From assembly GCF_030316855.1 (NCBI RefSeq), contig NZ_JASZYR010000008.1:62001-126000 (forward strand): a DNA stretch of 64,000 nt, written 5' to 3'. Position 1 is the stretch's first letter, and the number at the start of each line of letters is the position of its first letter. Shown here one piece after another: positions 43,723 through 50,667 of this stretch. The translations under genes were made by a program, and so were the position numbers. This DNA is from Variovorax sp. J22P240 (lineage in GTDB: Bacteria; Pseudomonadota; Gammaproteobacteria; Burkholderiales; Burkholderiaceae_C). The notes under the pieces are model-generated. The model worked only from the letters and a program-made list of their open reading frames with translations, was not told where the DNA came from and did no database searches.

Positions 43723-45306
43723 TCAAGGCTTGATGCTCATCCACTTGAACATCATCCAGTTGTCCGCGAGCTGCGTCAGTTCGACCTTCTTGCTCACGCC
43801 CCATGCCAGTGATTGCTGGTGCAGCGGCAGGTGGCCCACGTCGTCGGCGTGGATCGTGAAGGCTTCCTTGATCATCGCGTCGCGCTTGGTCTTGTCGGTC
43901 TCCGACTGGATCTTCTTGGTCAGTTCGTCCACCTTGGGATTGCAGTAGGCGCCGAGGTTGAACTGGCCGGTTCCCTTGTCGTCGACGCAAGCCGCCAGAG
44001 AACTGAGCGCGTTGTGCGAGTCGTACGTGGTCGGCGTCCAGCCGAGCATGTAGAAGCTGGTGTCGCGCCGAAGGACCTTCGGGAAGTAGGTGCCCTTCGT
44101 TTCAGCCGCGAGGTTGATCTTCACGCCGATCTTCGCGAGGCTGGCCGCCACGCTCTGGCAGATCTGGCCGTCGTTGACGTAGCGGTCATTCGGGCAGTTC
44201 ATCGTCACTTCGAAGCCGTTGGGGTAGCCCGCATCGGCCATCAGCTTCTTTGCCGCTTCGACGTCGTAGGGCAGACGCTTGTCCTGCTCGGCGGTCCAGC
44301 CGTTGATGCCCGGCCCCACCAGCAGTGCAGTGGGACGCGACGCGCCACGCATCACGGTGCGCTGGATGCCGGAAATATCGATGGCCTGGTAGAAGGCCTG
44401 GCGGACGCGCTTGTCCTTGAATGGGTTCTTGCCTTTGACGCTGGAATACAACAGCTCGTCGCGTTTCTGGTCCATGCCCAGGAAGATGGTCCGCAGTTCC
44501 GGGCCGGCGATGACGCGTGCGTTCGGACTCGCGTTGACGCGTGCGACGTCCTGCACCGGCACCGGCTCCATCACATCGACTTCGCCCGAGATCAGCGCGG
44601 CGACACGCGTCGCGGGATTGGCGATCGGCGTGAAGACGACTTCCTGGACGTTGCCTTCGATCTTGCCCCAGTAGTTGTTGTTGCGCACGAAGACCGTGCG
44701 CACATTGGGCTGGCGCTCGCGCACACGGAACGGTCCGGTGCCGTTGGCCTTGAACGACGCGGTGTTCTCGATGCCCTTGCGGCGATCGACCGGCCGGGTC
44801 GCCTGGTTCTCCTCGCACCACTTCTTGCTCATGATCATCAGCTGAGAGATCACGTCGGGGAGGATGGGGAAGGGGCCGCGAGTCTCGATCTCGACCGCGT
44901 GATCGCCCACCTTGCGCACTTCCTTGATGTCGGTGGTGTTGCCCTGCATGTCAGAGCCCTCGCCCGCCGCGCGCTTGAAGCTGAACACCACGTCATCCGC
45001 CGAGAACGGCGTGCCGTCGTGGAACTGCACGCCCTTGCGCAGTTCGAAACGCCAGACCGTGGGCGATGTCTGCTTCCAGCTCGTGGCCAGCAATGGTGCC
45101 AGGGTCAGGTCCTTGTTGCGTCCCACCAGCATCTCGTAGACGTTGGCGGTCGTGCTCAATTGGAGCGTCTCGTTGAGCGAGTGCGGGTCCAGAGAGAGTG
45201 CATCGCCCTGGTTTGCAATGCGAATGGTTTGCGCACCGGCGATCAAGCTCGTGGCCGCCAGCACGGTAAGGACCGCTGCAGCAACCATACTTTTCTTCAG
45301 ACTCAT
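43723..45306 (-). CDS. Peptide ABC transporter substrate-binding protein (DppA/OppA-like, SBP_bac_5)
   Basis: 527 residues from ATG 45306, with GAGGAG about ten bases upstream. Signal peptide MVAAAVLTVLAATSLIAGAQT. Family 5 hallmarks: GDALSLDPHSLNETLQLSTTANVYEML, LAPLLATSWKQTSPTVWRFELRKGVQFHDGTPFSADDVVFSFKRA, KDKRVRQAFYQAIDISGIQRTV, and the C-terminal GWTPTTYDSHNAL. It captures peptides or related compounds in the periplasm. Its gene sits between the M20 hydrolase and the DppC permease, so ligand capture, transport and hydrolysis genes are interleaved in one operon. Confidence 0.94.
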   Translation of the reverse strand: MSLKKSMVAAAVLTVLAATSLIAGAQTIRIANQGDALSLDPHSLNETLQLSTTANVYEMLVGRNKDLTLAPLLATSWKQTSPTVWRFELRKGVQFHDGTPFSADDVVFSFKRAAGEGSDMQGNTTDIKEVRKVGDHAVEIETRGPFPILPDVISQLMIMSKKWCEENQATRPVDRRKGIENTASFKANGTGPFRVRERQPNVRTVFVRNNNYWGKIEGNVQEVVFTPIANPATRVAALISGEVDVMEPVPVQDVARVNASPNARVIAGPELRTIFLGMDQKRDELLYSSVKGKNPFKDKRVRQAFYQAIDISGIQRTVMRGASRPTALLVGPGINGWTAEQDKRLPYDVEAAKKLMADAGYPNGFEVTMNCPNDRYVNDGQICQSVAASLAKIGVKINLAAETKGTYFPKVLRRDTSFYMLGWTPTTYDSHNALSSLAACVDDKGTGQFNLGAYCNPKVDELTKKIQSETDKTKRDAMIKEAFTIHADDVGHLPLHQQSLAWGVSKKVELTQLADNWMMFKWMSIKP

Positions 45307-45335
45307 GGGAAAGCACTCCTCGGGGTTGGAAAGAC

Positions 45336-46589
45336 TCAAGACGCTGTCGAAGCGATCTTGTTTTGGGGTTTCTCGGCCGCGACGACCAGCGGCATGCCAT
45401 GCTCGATCAAGCCCGCATGCAACGCGGCGCCGAGCGGCAGTATCTCGTCGTTGAAGTCGTACCGGCTGTTGTGCAGGAAGGCGCCGCCCCTGACGTCCTG
45501 GCCGATGCGCAGGTAGGCGCCCGCCTTCTTCTGCAGCATGAAGGAAAAGTCTTCGGCGCCCATGCTCGGTTCCATGTTGCGCTCGACGTTGTGCGCGCCC
45601 ACCAGCGACTGCGCGACGTCGCCTGCAAACACGGCTTCCGGCGCGGTGTTGATGGTCGCGGGGTAGATCCGCTCGAACTTGACGGTGGCCGTGGCACCAA
45701 AGCCGCCAGCAACTGCGGTGCACAGTTCCGCCAATCGGCGCTCCACCTGCTCCTGCACCCTGGAGCTGAACGTGCGCACGGTACCGACCAGCGTCGCCTT
45801 GCCCGGCACCACGCTCATCGCCCCCAGGTCGCCCGCACTCACTGCACAAATGCTGATCACAGCCGCGTCGATGGGCCGCACGTTGCGCGAGACGATGCTC
45901 TGCACCGCTGTGATGATGTGCGCGGACACCACGACCGGATCGACCGTCAGATAGGCGTGCGCGCCGTGCCCGCCCTTGCCCGTGACCTCGATGGTGATGC
46001 GATCGGCCGCGGCCATCATCGCGCCGCGATTGATGCCCACCGTGCCGGCCGGCATGCCCGGCCAGTTGTGCATGGCATAGACCGAATCGACGGGGAAGCG
46101 GTCGAAGAGGCCGTCCTCGATCATCACGCGCGCACCGGCGAAGCCTTCTTCGCCCGGCTGGAAGATCAGGACCGCGGTGCCGTCGAAGTTGCGGGTCTCT
46201 GCGAGATAGCGCGCCGCGCCGACCAGCATCGCAGTGTGACCGTCATGGCCGCAGCCATGCATGAGCCCGTTCTTGGCGGAACGCCATGGAAAGTCGTTGT
46301 CCTCGCACATCGGCAAGGCATCCATGTCCGCGCGCAGGCCGATCATGCGGCCGCTCGCCGTCGAAGCGCCGCGGATCACGCCCACCACACCCGTCTTGCC
46401 GATGCCGGTGTGGACCTCGTCCACACCGCAGGCCCTCAACGCCTCCTGGACGCGGCCGGACGTATAGACCTCTTCGAAGCCGAGTTCGGGATGCGCGTGC
46501 AGGTCGCGACGGAAAGCGGTGATTTCAGGATAGAAGCGGGCGATGTGGGCGAACGCCCTCCCCGCCGCTTGCAGACGAGGCTCAGTCAT
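45336..46589 (-). CDS. M20 family amidohydrolase/peptidase (hippurate hydrolase/IAA-amino acid hydrolase-like)
   Basis: 417 residues from ATG 46589, sharing one base with the permease stop (TGATG) and behind a strong GGAGG. M20D features: RDLHAHPELGFEE, GLRADMDALPM with the metal Asp, GLMHGCGHDGHTAML with metal Cys/His ligands, FQPGEEGFAGARVMIEDGLF with the catalytic Glu pair, and HNWPGMPAGTV. It has no signal peptide and is cytoplasmic. It probably removes an acyl group from an N-acyl amino acid or cleaves a dipeptide imported by the surrounding ABC system. Confidence 0.94.
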   Translation of the reverse strand: MTEPRLQAAGRAFAHIARFYPEITAFRRDLHAHPELGFEEVYTSGRVQEALRACGVDEVHTGIGKTGVVGVIRGASTASGRMIGLRADMDALPMCEDNDFPWRSAKNGLMHGCGHDGHTAMLVGAARYLAETRNFDGTAVLIFQPGEEGFAGARVMIEDGLFDRFPVDSVYAMHNWPGMPAGTVGINRGAMMAAADRITIEVTGKGGHGAHAYLTVDPVVVSAHIITAVQSIVSRNVRPIDAAVISICAVSAGDLGAMSVVPGKATLVGTVRTFSSRVQEQVERRLAELCTAVAGGFGATATVKFERIYPATINTAPEAVFAGDVAQSLVGAHNVERNMEPSMGAEDFSFMLQKKAGAYLRIGQDVRGGAFLHNSRYDFNDEILPLGAALHAGLIEHGMPLVVAAEKPQNKIASTAS

Positions 46590-47569
46590 CAGTGACCTCC
46601 AGCGTTGCCAATACGCAACCGCGGGTCGACCACGAAGTAGAGCAAATCGACCACGAGATTGATGACGACAAAAATGAGTGCGATCAAGCACAGATAGGCC
46701 GCCATCACAGGGATGTCGGCAAACGTCACGGCCTGGATGAACAGCAGGCCCATGCCAGGCCACTGGAACACCGATTCCGTGATGATTGCAAAGGCAATCA
46801 GGCCGCCGAGTTGGAGGCCGGTGATTGTCATCACAGGCACAAGAGTGTTCTTCAGCGCATGCCCGAAATGGATCGCACGGTCCGAGAGACCGCGTGCACG
46901 AGCGAACTTGATGTAGTCGGTGCGCAGAACCTCGAGCATCTCAGCGCGCACGAGCCGCATGATCAATGTGAGTTGAAAGATGGCGAGTGTGACTGCGGGC
47001 AACACAATGTGAAGCCAGCCGTCGGCCTTCAATAGGCCCGTGCTCCACCAGCCGAGTTGCACGGTGTCGCCACGTCCGAAGCTCGGGAACCAGCCGAGCA
47101 GGACGGCGAAGACAAGGATCAGCAGGATGCCGATCAGAAAGGTGGGCAACGAGACGCCCAGCAGGGAGATCGTCATGAACACCTGGCTCATGAAGCTGCC
47201 GCGCCGCAGCGCCGTGTAGACGCCCATCGGAATGCCGATGGCCAACGCGAGAACGGCTGCGACCAATGCGAGTTCCAGCGTGGCGGGGAAGCGTTCGCCA
47301 ATCAGGCGCGACACCTTCGCTCCTTGCCGCAAGCTGAGGCCGAACTCACCTTGCGCGGCGTTGAGGAGGAAGTGCCAGAACTGCACGAAGAAGGGCTTGT
47401 CGAGCCCCAGGCTTTCACGGAGCTCGCGGACCTGCTCCGGCTTGGCGTCCTGGCCAAGCAGGAACACCACCGGGTCACCCACGTACTGGAAGAGAAGGAA
47501 GGCGATGAAGGCAACCGCGACCATCACGATGACGGCTTGGATCAGGCGGCGCAATACGAAAGCGATCAT
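46589..47569 (-). CDS. Dipeptide/oligopeptide ABC transporter permease (DppB/OppB-like)
   Basis: 326 residues. An N-terminal LRRLIQAVIVMVAVAFIAFLLFQYVGDPV is followed by the DppB-type periplasmic region and a BPD core with YIKFARARGLSDRAIHFGHALKNTLVPVMT as the EAA loop (about 225-255), ending VVDLLYFVVDPRLRIG. It pairs with the DppC-type permease. It is the first gene of the minus-strand operon (dppB, M20 hydrolase, dppA, dppC, dppD, dppF order). The 90 or so bases upstream show only a weak TTGACC element and no firm promoter. Confidence 0.95.
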   Translation of the reverse strand: MIAFVLRRLIQAVIVMVAVAFIAFLLFQYVGDPVVFLLGQDAKPEQVRELRESLGLDKPFFVQFWHFLLNAAQGEFGLSLRQGAKVSRLIGERFPATLELALVAAVLALAIGIPMGVYTALRRGSFMSQVFMTISLLGVSLPTFLIGILLILVFAVLLGWFPSFGRGDTVQLGWWSTGLLKADGWLHIVLPAVTLAIFQLTLIMRLVRAEMLEVLRTDYIKFARARGLSDRAIHFGHALKNTLVPVMTITGLQLGGLIAFAIITESVFQWPGMGLLFIQAVTFADIPVMAAYLCLIALIFVVINLVVDLLYFVVDPRLRIGNAGGH

Positions 47570-47661
47570 TCAGGAAACGAAGTTTTCAATGATGCTAGCA
47601 GAGCAAACTACGTGCCCATGCGGGAGTTCCCCGGGGGGTCAACACTTGCGTTGCTCCAATG

Positions 47662-47693
47662 AAAAAAGCCATCCGACTTGCATCGGATGGCTT
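47662..47693 (-). terminator. Intrinsic terminator of the porin gene
   Basis: On the minus strand a perfect ten-base stem AGCCATCCGA / TCGGATGGCT (arms at 47692-47683 and 47676-47667) with a six-base loop is followed by TTTTTTC. It lies 40 bases after the porin stop codon and insulates it from the peptide operon. Confidence 0.93.
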
Positions 47694-47732
47694 CAAGAAC
47701 TTCCCTTGATACTGGCTTACGCCAGCGTCAGA

Positions 47733-49034
47733 TCAGAAAGCGTGACGGATACCGAAGTCGTAACCCATCGAGCTCTTCGGGGTCAGGTTCGGCACAAACA
47801 GCGGGTTCGGGGCGCCGGTGGGCAGCGTTGCCGGGGCATTGCCGAAGTACTCGGGGCTGTTGCCGATGGTCAGGTCAGAGCCATTCTTGTTGTCGATGTA
47901 AGCCACCGTTGCGTACAGAGCCGTGCGCTTCGACAGGTTGTGCACGTAGCCGAGGGCCCACTTGCTCGCCTTGGGTTCGTCCAGGCCGAACACTTGTGCA
48001 CGAGGCGTCGTGTTCTTGTAGTCGACAGCAGAGTAAGCAGCGCGGATCAGGCCAGGGCCGACCGGCACGGTCACGCCGAGCAGCCAACCGTCAGCGCCGG
48101 GTTCGCGGACGCCGAACGCATTGGCCACGGTGATCGCGGTCGTGTCGAACTTCGTATCAGACTTGGCGTACTCACCGAACAGCTTCACGACACCGAAGTC
48201 GTACGAAGCACCGATGCTGCCCGAATCGAGCTTCGAGGTGGTGCCTTGGTAGAACTGGCTGGCCAGGGTCGTTTCAGCGTACGAGATTGCGACGTCCAGA
48301 GGACCATTGGCGTAGCCAACGCGACCGCCGATGTAACGGCCGGTACGCGAATCATTGAAAGCAAAACCAGCGGGGATGGTCGGCTGAACCAGCACGCCCG
48401 GATCCAAGCTGGCCTTCTCGTTGAAGGCGTACATGAACTGACCGTAGAAGCCACCCAGGTTCGGCGGCAGGAAGTAGCCGATCGAGTTGCTGGAGCGAAC
48501 GTACTGGTTGTTCACCGTGAAGCCGCTGTTCGAAGCGTTGCCGCTGTTGTAGCCGTTGGCCGTCGAGATCAGGTTGGTACCCACGCCGTTGGTGCCGAAC
48601 GGATCGAACACGGTGTCGTTCCAGAACGTCGGGGTGTAGTCGCGACCGAGGCGAACTTCACCGAATGCGCCCGACAGGCTAACCGTTGCACGACGATTGA
48701 ACGTCAGACCGCCGCCGCCTTGGGCCGTCGGGGCAACGCCGGAGATGGTCTGGCCGAGGCCTTCGTCGTTGTTGAGACCGGCTTCCAGCCAGAAGCTGGC
48801 TGCCAGGCCACCACCGAGGTCTTCCGTACCACGGAAGCCCAGACGGCTGGAGTTGTAGCCCGAGTTGGTCAGCTTGGTGGCCTTCGTCGTAATTTTGTTG
48901 CCGAACAGGTCTTCCGTGTCGTTGGAATAGCCGCTGACAGCGGCGTCAACCACGCCGAACAACGTGACAGACGACTGAGCCGAGGCGACGCCGGCGACAG
49001 CCAGAGCAGCCAGGGCAACTAGAGATTTTTTCAT
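47733..49034 (-). CDS. Gram-negative porin (Burkholderiales-type trimeric porin)
   Basis: 433 residues from ATG 49034, behind GGAGA. Signal peptide KKSLVALAALAVAGVASAQ, then SSVTLFGVVDAAVSGYS, the standard start of Comamonadaceae porins. The body alternates beta strands: RLGFRGTEDLGGGLAASFWLE, GEVRLGRDYTPTFWN and ALGYVHNLSKRTALYATVAYI. The final residues YDFGIRHAF end in Phe, the outer-membrane insertion signal. It forms a 16-strand general diffusion channel. Its codon use appears highly biased, fitting an abundant protein. A possible long leader and an intrinsic terminator flank it, so it is monocistronic. Confidence 0.96.
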   Translation of the reverse strand: MKKSLVALAALAVAGVASAQSSVTLFGVVDAAVSGYSNDTEDLFGNKITTKATKLTNSGYNSSRLGFRGTEDLGGGLAASFWLEAGLNNDEGLGQTISGVAPTAQGGGGLTFNRRATVSLSGAFGEVRLGRDYTPTFWNDTVFDPFGTNGVGTNLISTANGYNSGNASNSGFTVNNQYVRSSNSIGYFLPPNLGGFYGQFMYAFNEKASLDPGVLVQPTIPAGFAFNDSRTGRYIGGRVGYANGPLDVAISYAETTLASQFYQGTTSKLDSGSIGASYDFGVVKLFGEYAKSDTKFDTTAITVANAFGVREPGADGWLLGVTVPVGPGLIRAAYSAVDYKNTTPRAQVFGLDEPKASKWALGYVHNLSKRTALYATVAYIDNKNGSDLTIGNSPEYFGNAPATLPTGAPNPLFVPNLTPKSSMGYDFGIRHAF

Positions 49035-49147
49035 TGCAAGTTTCTCCAAGGTTAAACATAGGGCTCCGGTGCGAAGGGCTCACCGTGACTGGCACTTTTG
49101 TGCTCCCACCGGACCCCGGGCCAACCTCCTTTTGGGAAGTTGTCGCT

Positions 49148-49176
49148 ATTGCACCAGAGCCGCTTCGCCAGGGCAA
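49148..49176 (-). promoter_or_regulatory. Candidate porin promoter
   Basis: On the minus strand TTGCCC (49176-49171), a 17-base spacer and TGCAAT (49153-49148) give a plausible sigma70 promoter. It would create a leader of about 105 bases before the porin ATG, long enough for small-RNA control. The rest of the 283-base gap to coq7 contains a GTTGCA-GCAG-TGCAAC repeat (49215-49230) and nothing else recognised. Confidence 0.35.
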
Positions 49177-49317
49177 AACAAATCGCCCGAAAACAGGGGC
49201 GGCCGGGGCGTTTCGTTGCAGCAGTGCAACAAAGGTTCTGGGGATTTTGCGACACCACTATGTGAAAGGATTTGCCCGGCGAGTTGTGACTTTTTGTGTT
49301 TCGGGTTCAATCGGGCC

Positions 49318-49947
49318 ATGACCTCATCTCTCGACTCCGTCCTGGCAGTGGCAGACGCGGCGCTGCGCACACTATTCACCAAGCCGCACGCGACCAGGGA
49401 AACTCCCGCACCCGCAACCCCGGCAGGCACGCTGAGCGAAGCGGAACGACGGGAAGCCGGGGCCTTGATGCGCATCAATCACGTCGGCGAGGTCTGCGCC
49501 CAAGCCTTGTATACGGCGCAAGCAGCGGTCACCCGGGATCCGGCGCTGCGGATGCACTTCAGCGACGCAGCGCGCGAGGAAACGGATCACCTGGCCTGGA
49601 CTCTGCAACGTCTGGATGAACTCGGCGCTCATCCTTCGGTGCTGAACCCGATCTGGTACCTGGGCGCATTCGGCCTGGGTCTCGTTGCAGGCCGACTAGG
49701 GGATTCATTGAGCCTCGGCTTCGTTGCCGAGACGGAGCGCCAAGTGGAGGCCCATCTCGATGGTCACCTCGACCGGCTGCCGGCGGGTGATACCGCATCG
49801 CGGGCCGTCATCAACCAGATGAAACTCGACGAGGCGCGTCACGCCGCGCAGGCGTGGAGTGCGGGCGCGGCGGAACTCCCAGCGCCTGCGAAAGCCCTGA
49901 TGCGCATGGCCTCCCGGGTGATGACGACCGTTGCCCACCGGATCTGA
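49318..49947 (+). CDS. coq7: 2-polyprenyl-3-methyl-6-methoxy-1,4-benzoquinone monooxygenase (Coq7)
   Basis: 209 residues from ATG 49318; the frame is open further upstream but lacks conservation. Coq7 diiron motifs: EAGALMRINHVGEVCAQALY (first Glu), EETDHLAW (ExxH), and LDEARHAAQAW (second ExxH), with helical regions between. It hydroxylates demethoxyubiquinone in ubiquinone biosynthesis at the inner membrane. Bacterial length is usual. It diverges from the porin gene and converges on the OsmC gene with 21 bases between stops. A GTTGCA/TGCAAC inverted repeat lies about 90 bases upstream. Confidence 0.95.
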   Translation: MTSSLDSVLAVADAALRTLFTKPHATRETPAPATPAGTLSEAERREAGALMRINHVGEVCAQALYTAQAAVTRDPALRMHFSDAAREETDHLAWTLQRLDELGAHPSVLNPIWYLGAFGLGLVAGRLGDSLSLGFVAETERQVEAHLDGHLDRLPAGDTASRAVINQMKLDEARHAAQAWSAGAAELPAPAKALMRMASRVMTTVAHRI

Positions 49948-49968
49948 ACGAGCGCAAGGCCGACGCCC

Positions 49969-50418
49969 TCAGATCTCGATCAGATCGAAACTGGTCGTGA
50001 TCTCCGCGGTCTTTCCCAACATGACGCTTGCCGAGCAATAAGTGTCGTGGCTCAAGGCGATCGCGCGCTCCACCGCAGCAGCCGGAATATTTTTGCCCGC
50101 AACGGTGAAATGCATGTGGATCTTTGTGAAGACCTTGGGGTCCTTCTCCGCGCGTTCGCTGGTCAGCTTGACGCTGCAACGCTCCACCTGGTGGCGTCCC
50201 CGCTTCAAAATGAGCACCACGTCGTAGGCCGTGCATCCCCCGGTGCCTGCCAAAAGGGTTTCCATTGGACGGGGGGCGAGGTTCTGTCCGCCGTTTTCGG
50301 GCTTTGCGCCGTCGGGCGCCCCATCCATCATCAGGACGTGGCCCGTTCCGGTCTCGGCGACGAATCCCATGGCCGATCGCGTGCCGGTGTTGCCGGTCCA
50401 ACTCACTGTGCATTCCAT
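49969..50418 (-). CDS. OsmC family protein
   Basis: 149 residues. The OsmC/Ohr fold is recognisable from the paired cysteines in LLAGTGGCTAYDVVLILKRGR (about residue 62) and ALSHDTYCSASVML (about residue 127), plus QNLAPRPMETLLAG. The YhfA-like subgroup is suggested by the PRPMETLL stretch. Such proteins reduce peroxides or handle oxidised sulfur compounds using the Cys pair. The start at 50418 is an ATG behind AGCAAAG. It diverges from the candidate small RNA and ilvA. Confidence 0.92.
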   Translation of the reverse strand: MECTVSWTGNTGTRSAMGFVAETGTGHVLMMDGAPDGAKPENGGQNLAPRPMETLLAGTGGCTAYDVVLILKRGRHQVERCSVKLTSERAEKDPKVFTKIHMHFTVAGKNIPAAAVERAIALSHDTYCSASVMLGKTAEITTSFDLIEI

Positions 50419-50493
50419 CTTTGCTCCAGGACGCGCGATAGAGGGTCCAAAACCCCCATCCGCGTGATTTAGTGTTCAAAAAGCGCAACTCGC

Positions 50494-50524
50494 TTGTTGC
50501 AATGCAACAAACAGTCGATATACT
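50494..50524 (+). promoter_or_regulatory. Promoter of the pre-ilvA transcript with overlapping palindrome
   Basis: TTGCAA (50497-50502), a 16-base spacer and TATACT (50519-50524) make a convincing sigma70 promoter. The -35 box is inside a perfect 17-base inverted repeat, arms TTGTTGCA and TGCAACAA around a central A (50494-50510), a probable operator. A related repeat precedes coq7. Transcription should start near 50531. Confidence 0.7.
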
Positions 50525-50530
50525 TTATTT

Positions 50531-50622
50531 CATTGCACACCGACACGTGTGCGCAGGTTGTCTCCTCCACCCTCCCAATTGGTGGATTTAGCCCCGAGCC
50601 GCAAGGCCCGGGGCTTTTTTCT
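50531..50622 (+). ncRNA. Candidate small RNA (or attenuator leader) with anti-Shine-Dalgarno motifs
   Basis: Bounded by a good promoter and a strong terminator, the transcript would be about 90 bases. It can fold into three hairpins: GCACAC/GTGTGC (50535-50552), TCCACC/GGTGGA (50566-50586) with a pyrimidine loop CTCCCAATT, and the terminator (50590-50616). CTCCTCC (50562-50568) and CCTCCC (50571-50576) are complementary to Shine-Dalgarno GGAGG. No credible protein is encoded, only a GTG-started 14-codon frame without ribosome site (50547-50591). It resembles the small RNA class with exposed CCUCC loops; I recall a family named Betaproteobacteria toxic small RNA, but membership is untested. 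Alternative: an ilvA attenuator. Confidence 0.6.
50590..50622 (+). terminator. Intrinsic terminator between the candidate sRNA and ilvA
   Basis: Stem AGCCCCG-A-GCC / GGC-C-CGGGGCT with a GCAA tetraloop and one A-C mismatch (50590-50615), followed by TTTTTTCTT. It lies 46 bases before the ilvA start, so ilvA needs either read-through or its own promoter; a TATGAT at 50653-50658 is a possible -10 for a nearly leaderless ilvA mRNA. Confidence 0.9.
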
Positions 50623-50667
50623 TGGGCTCTCCAGCCCCTGCATCGGCAGGCCTATGATCGCGGCCCT

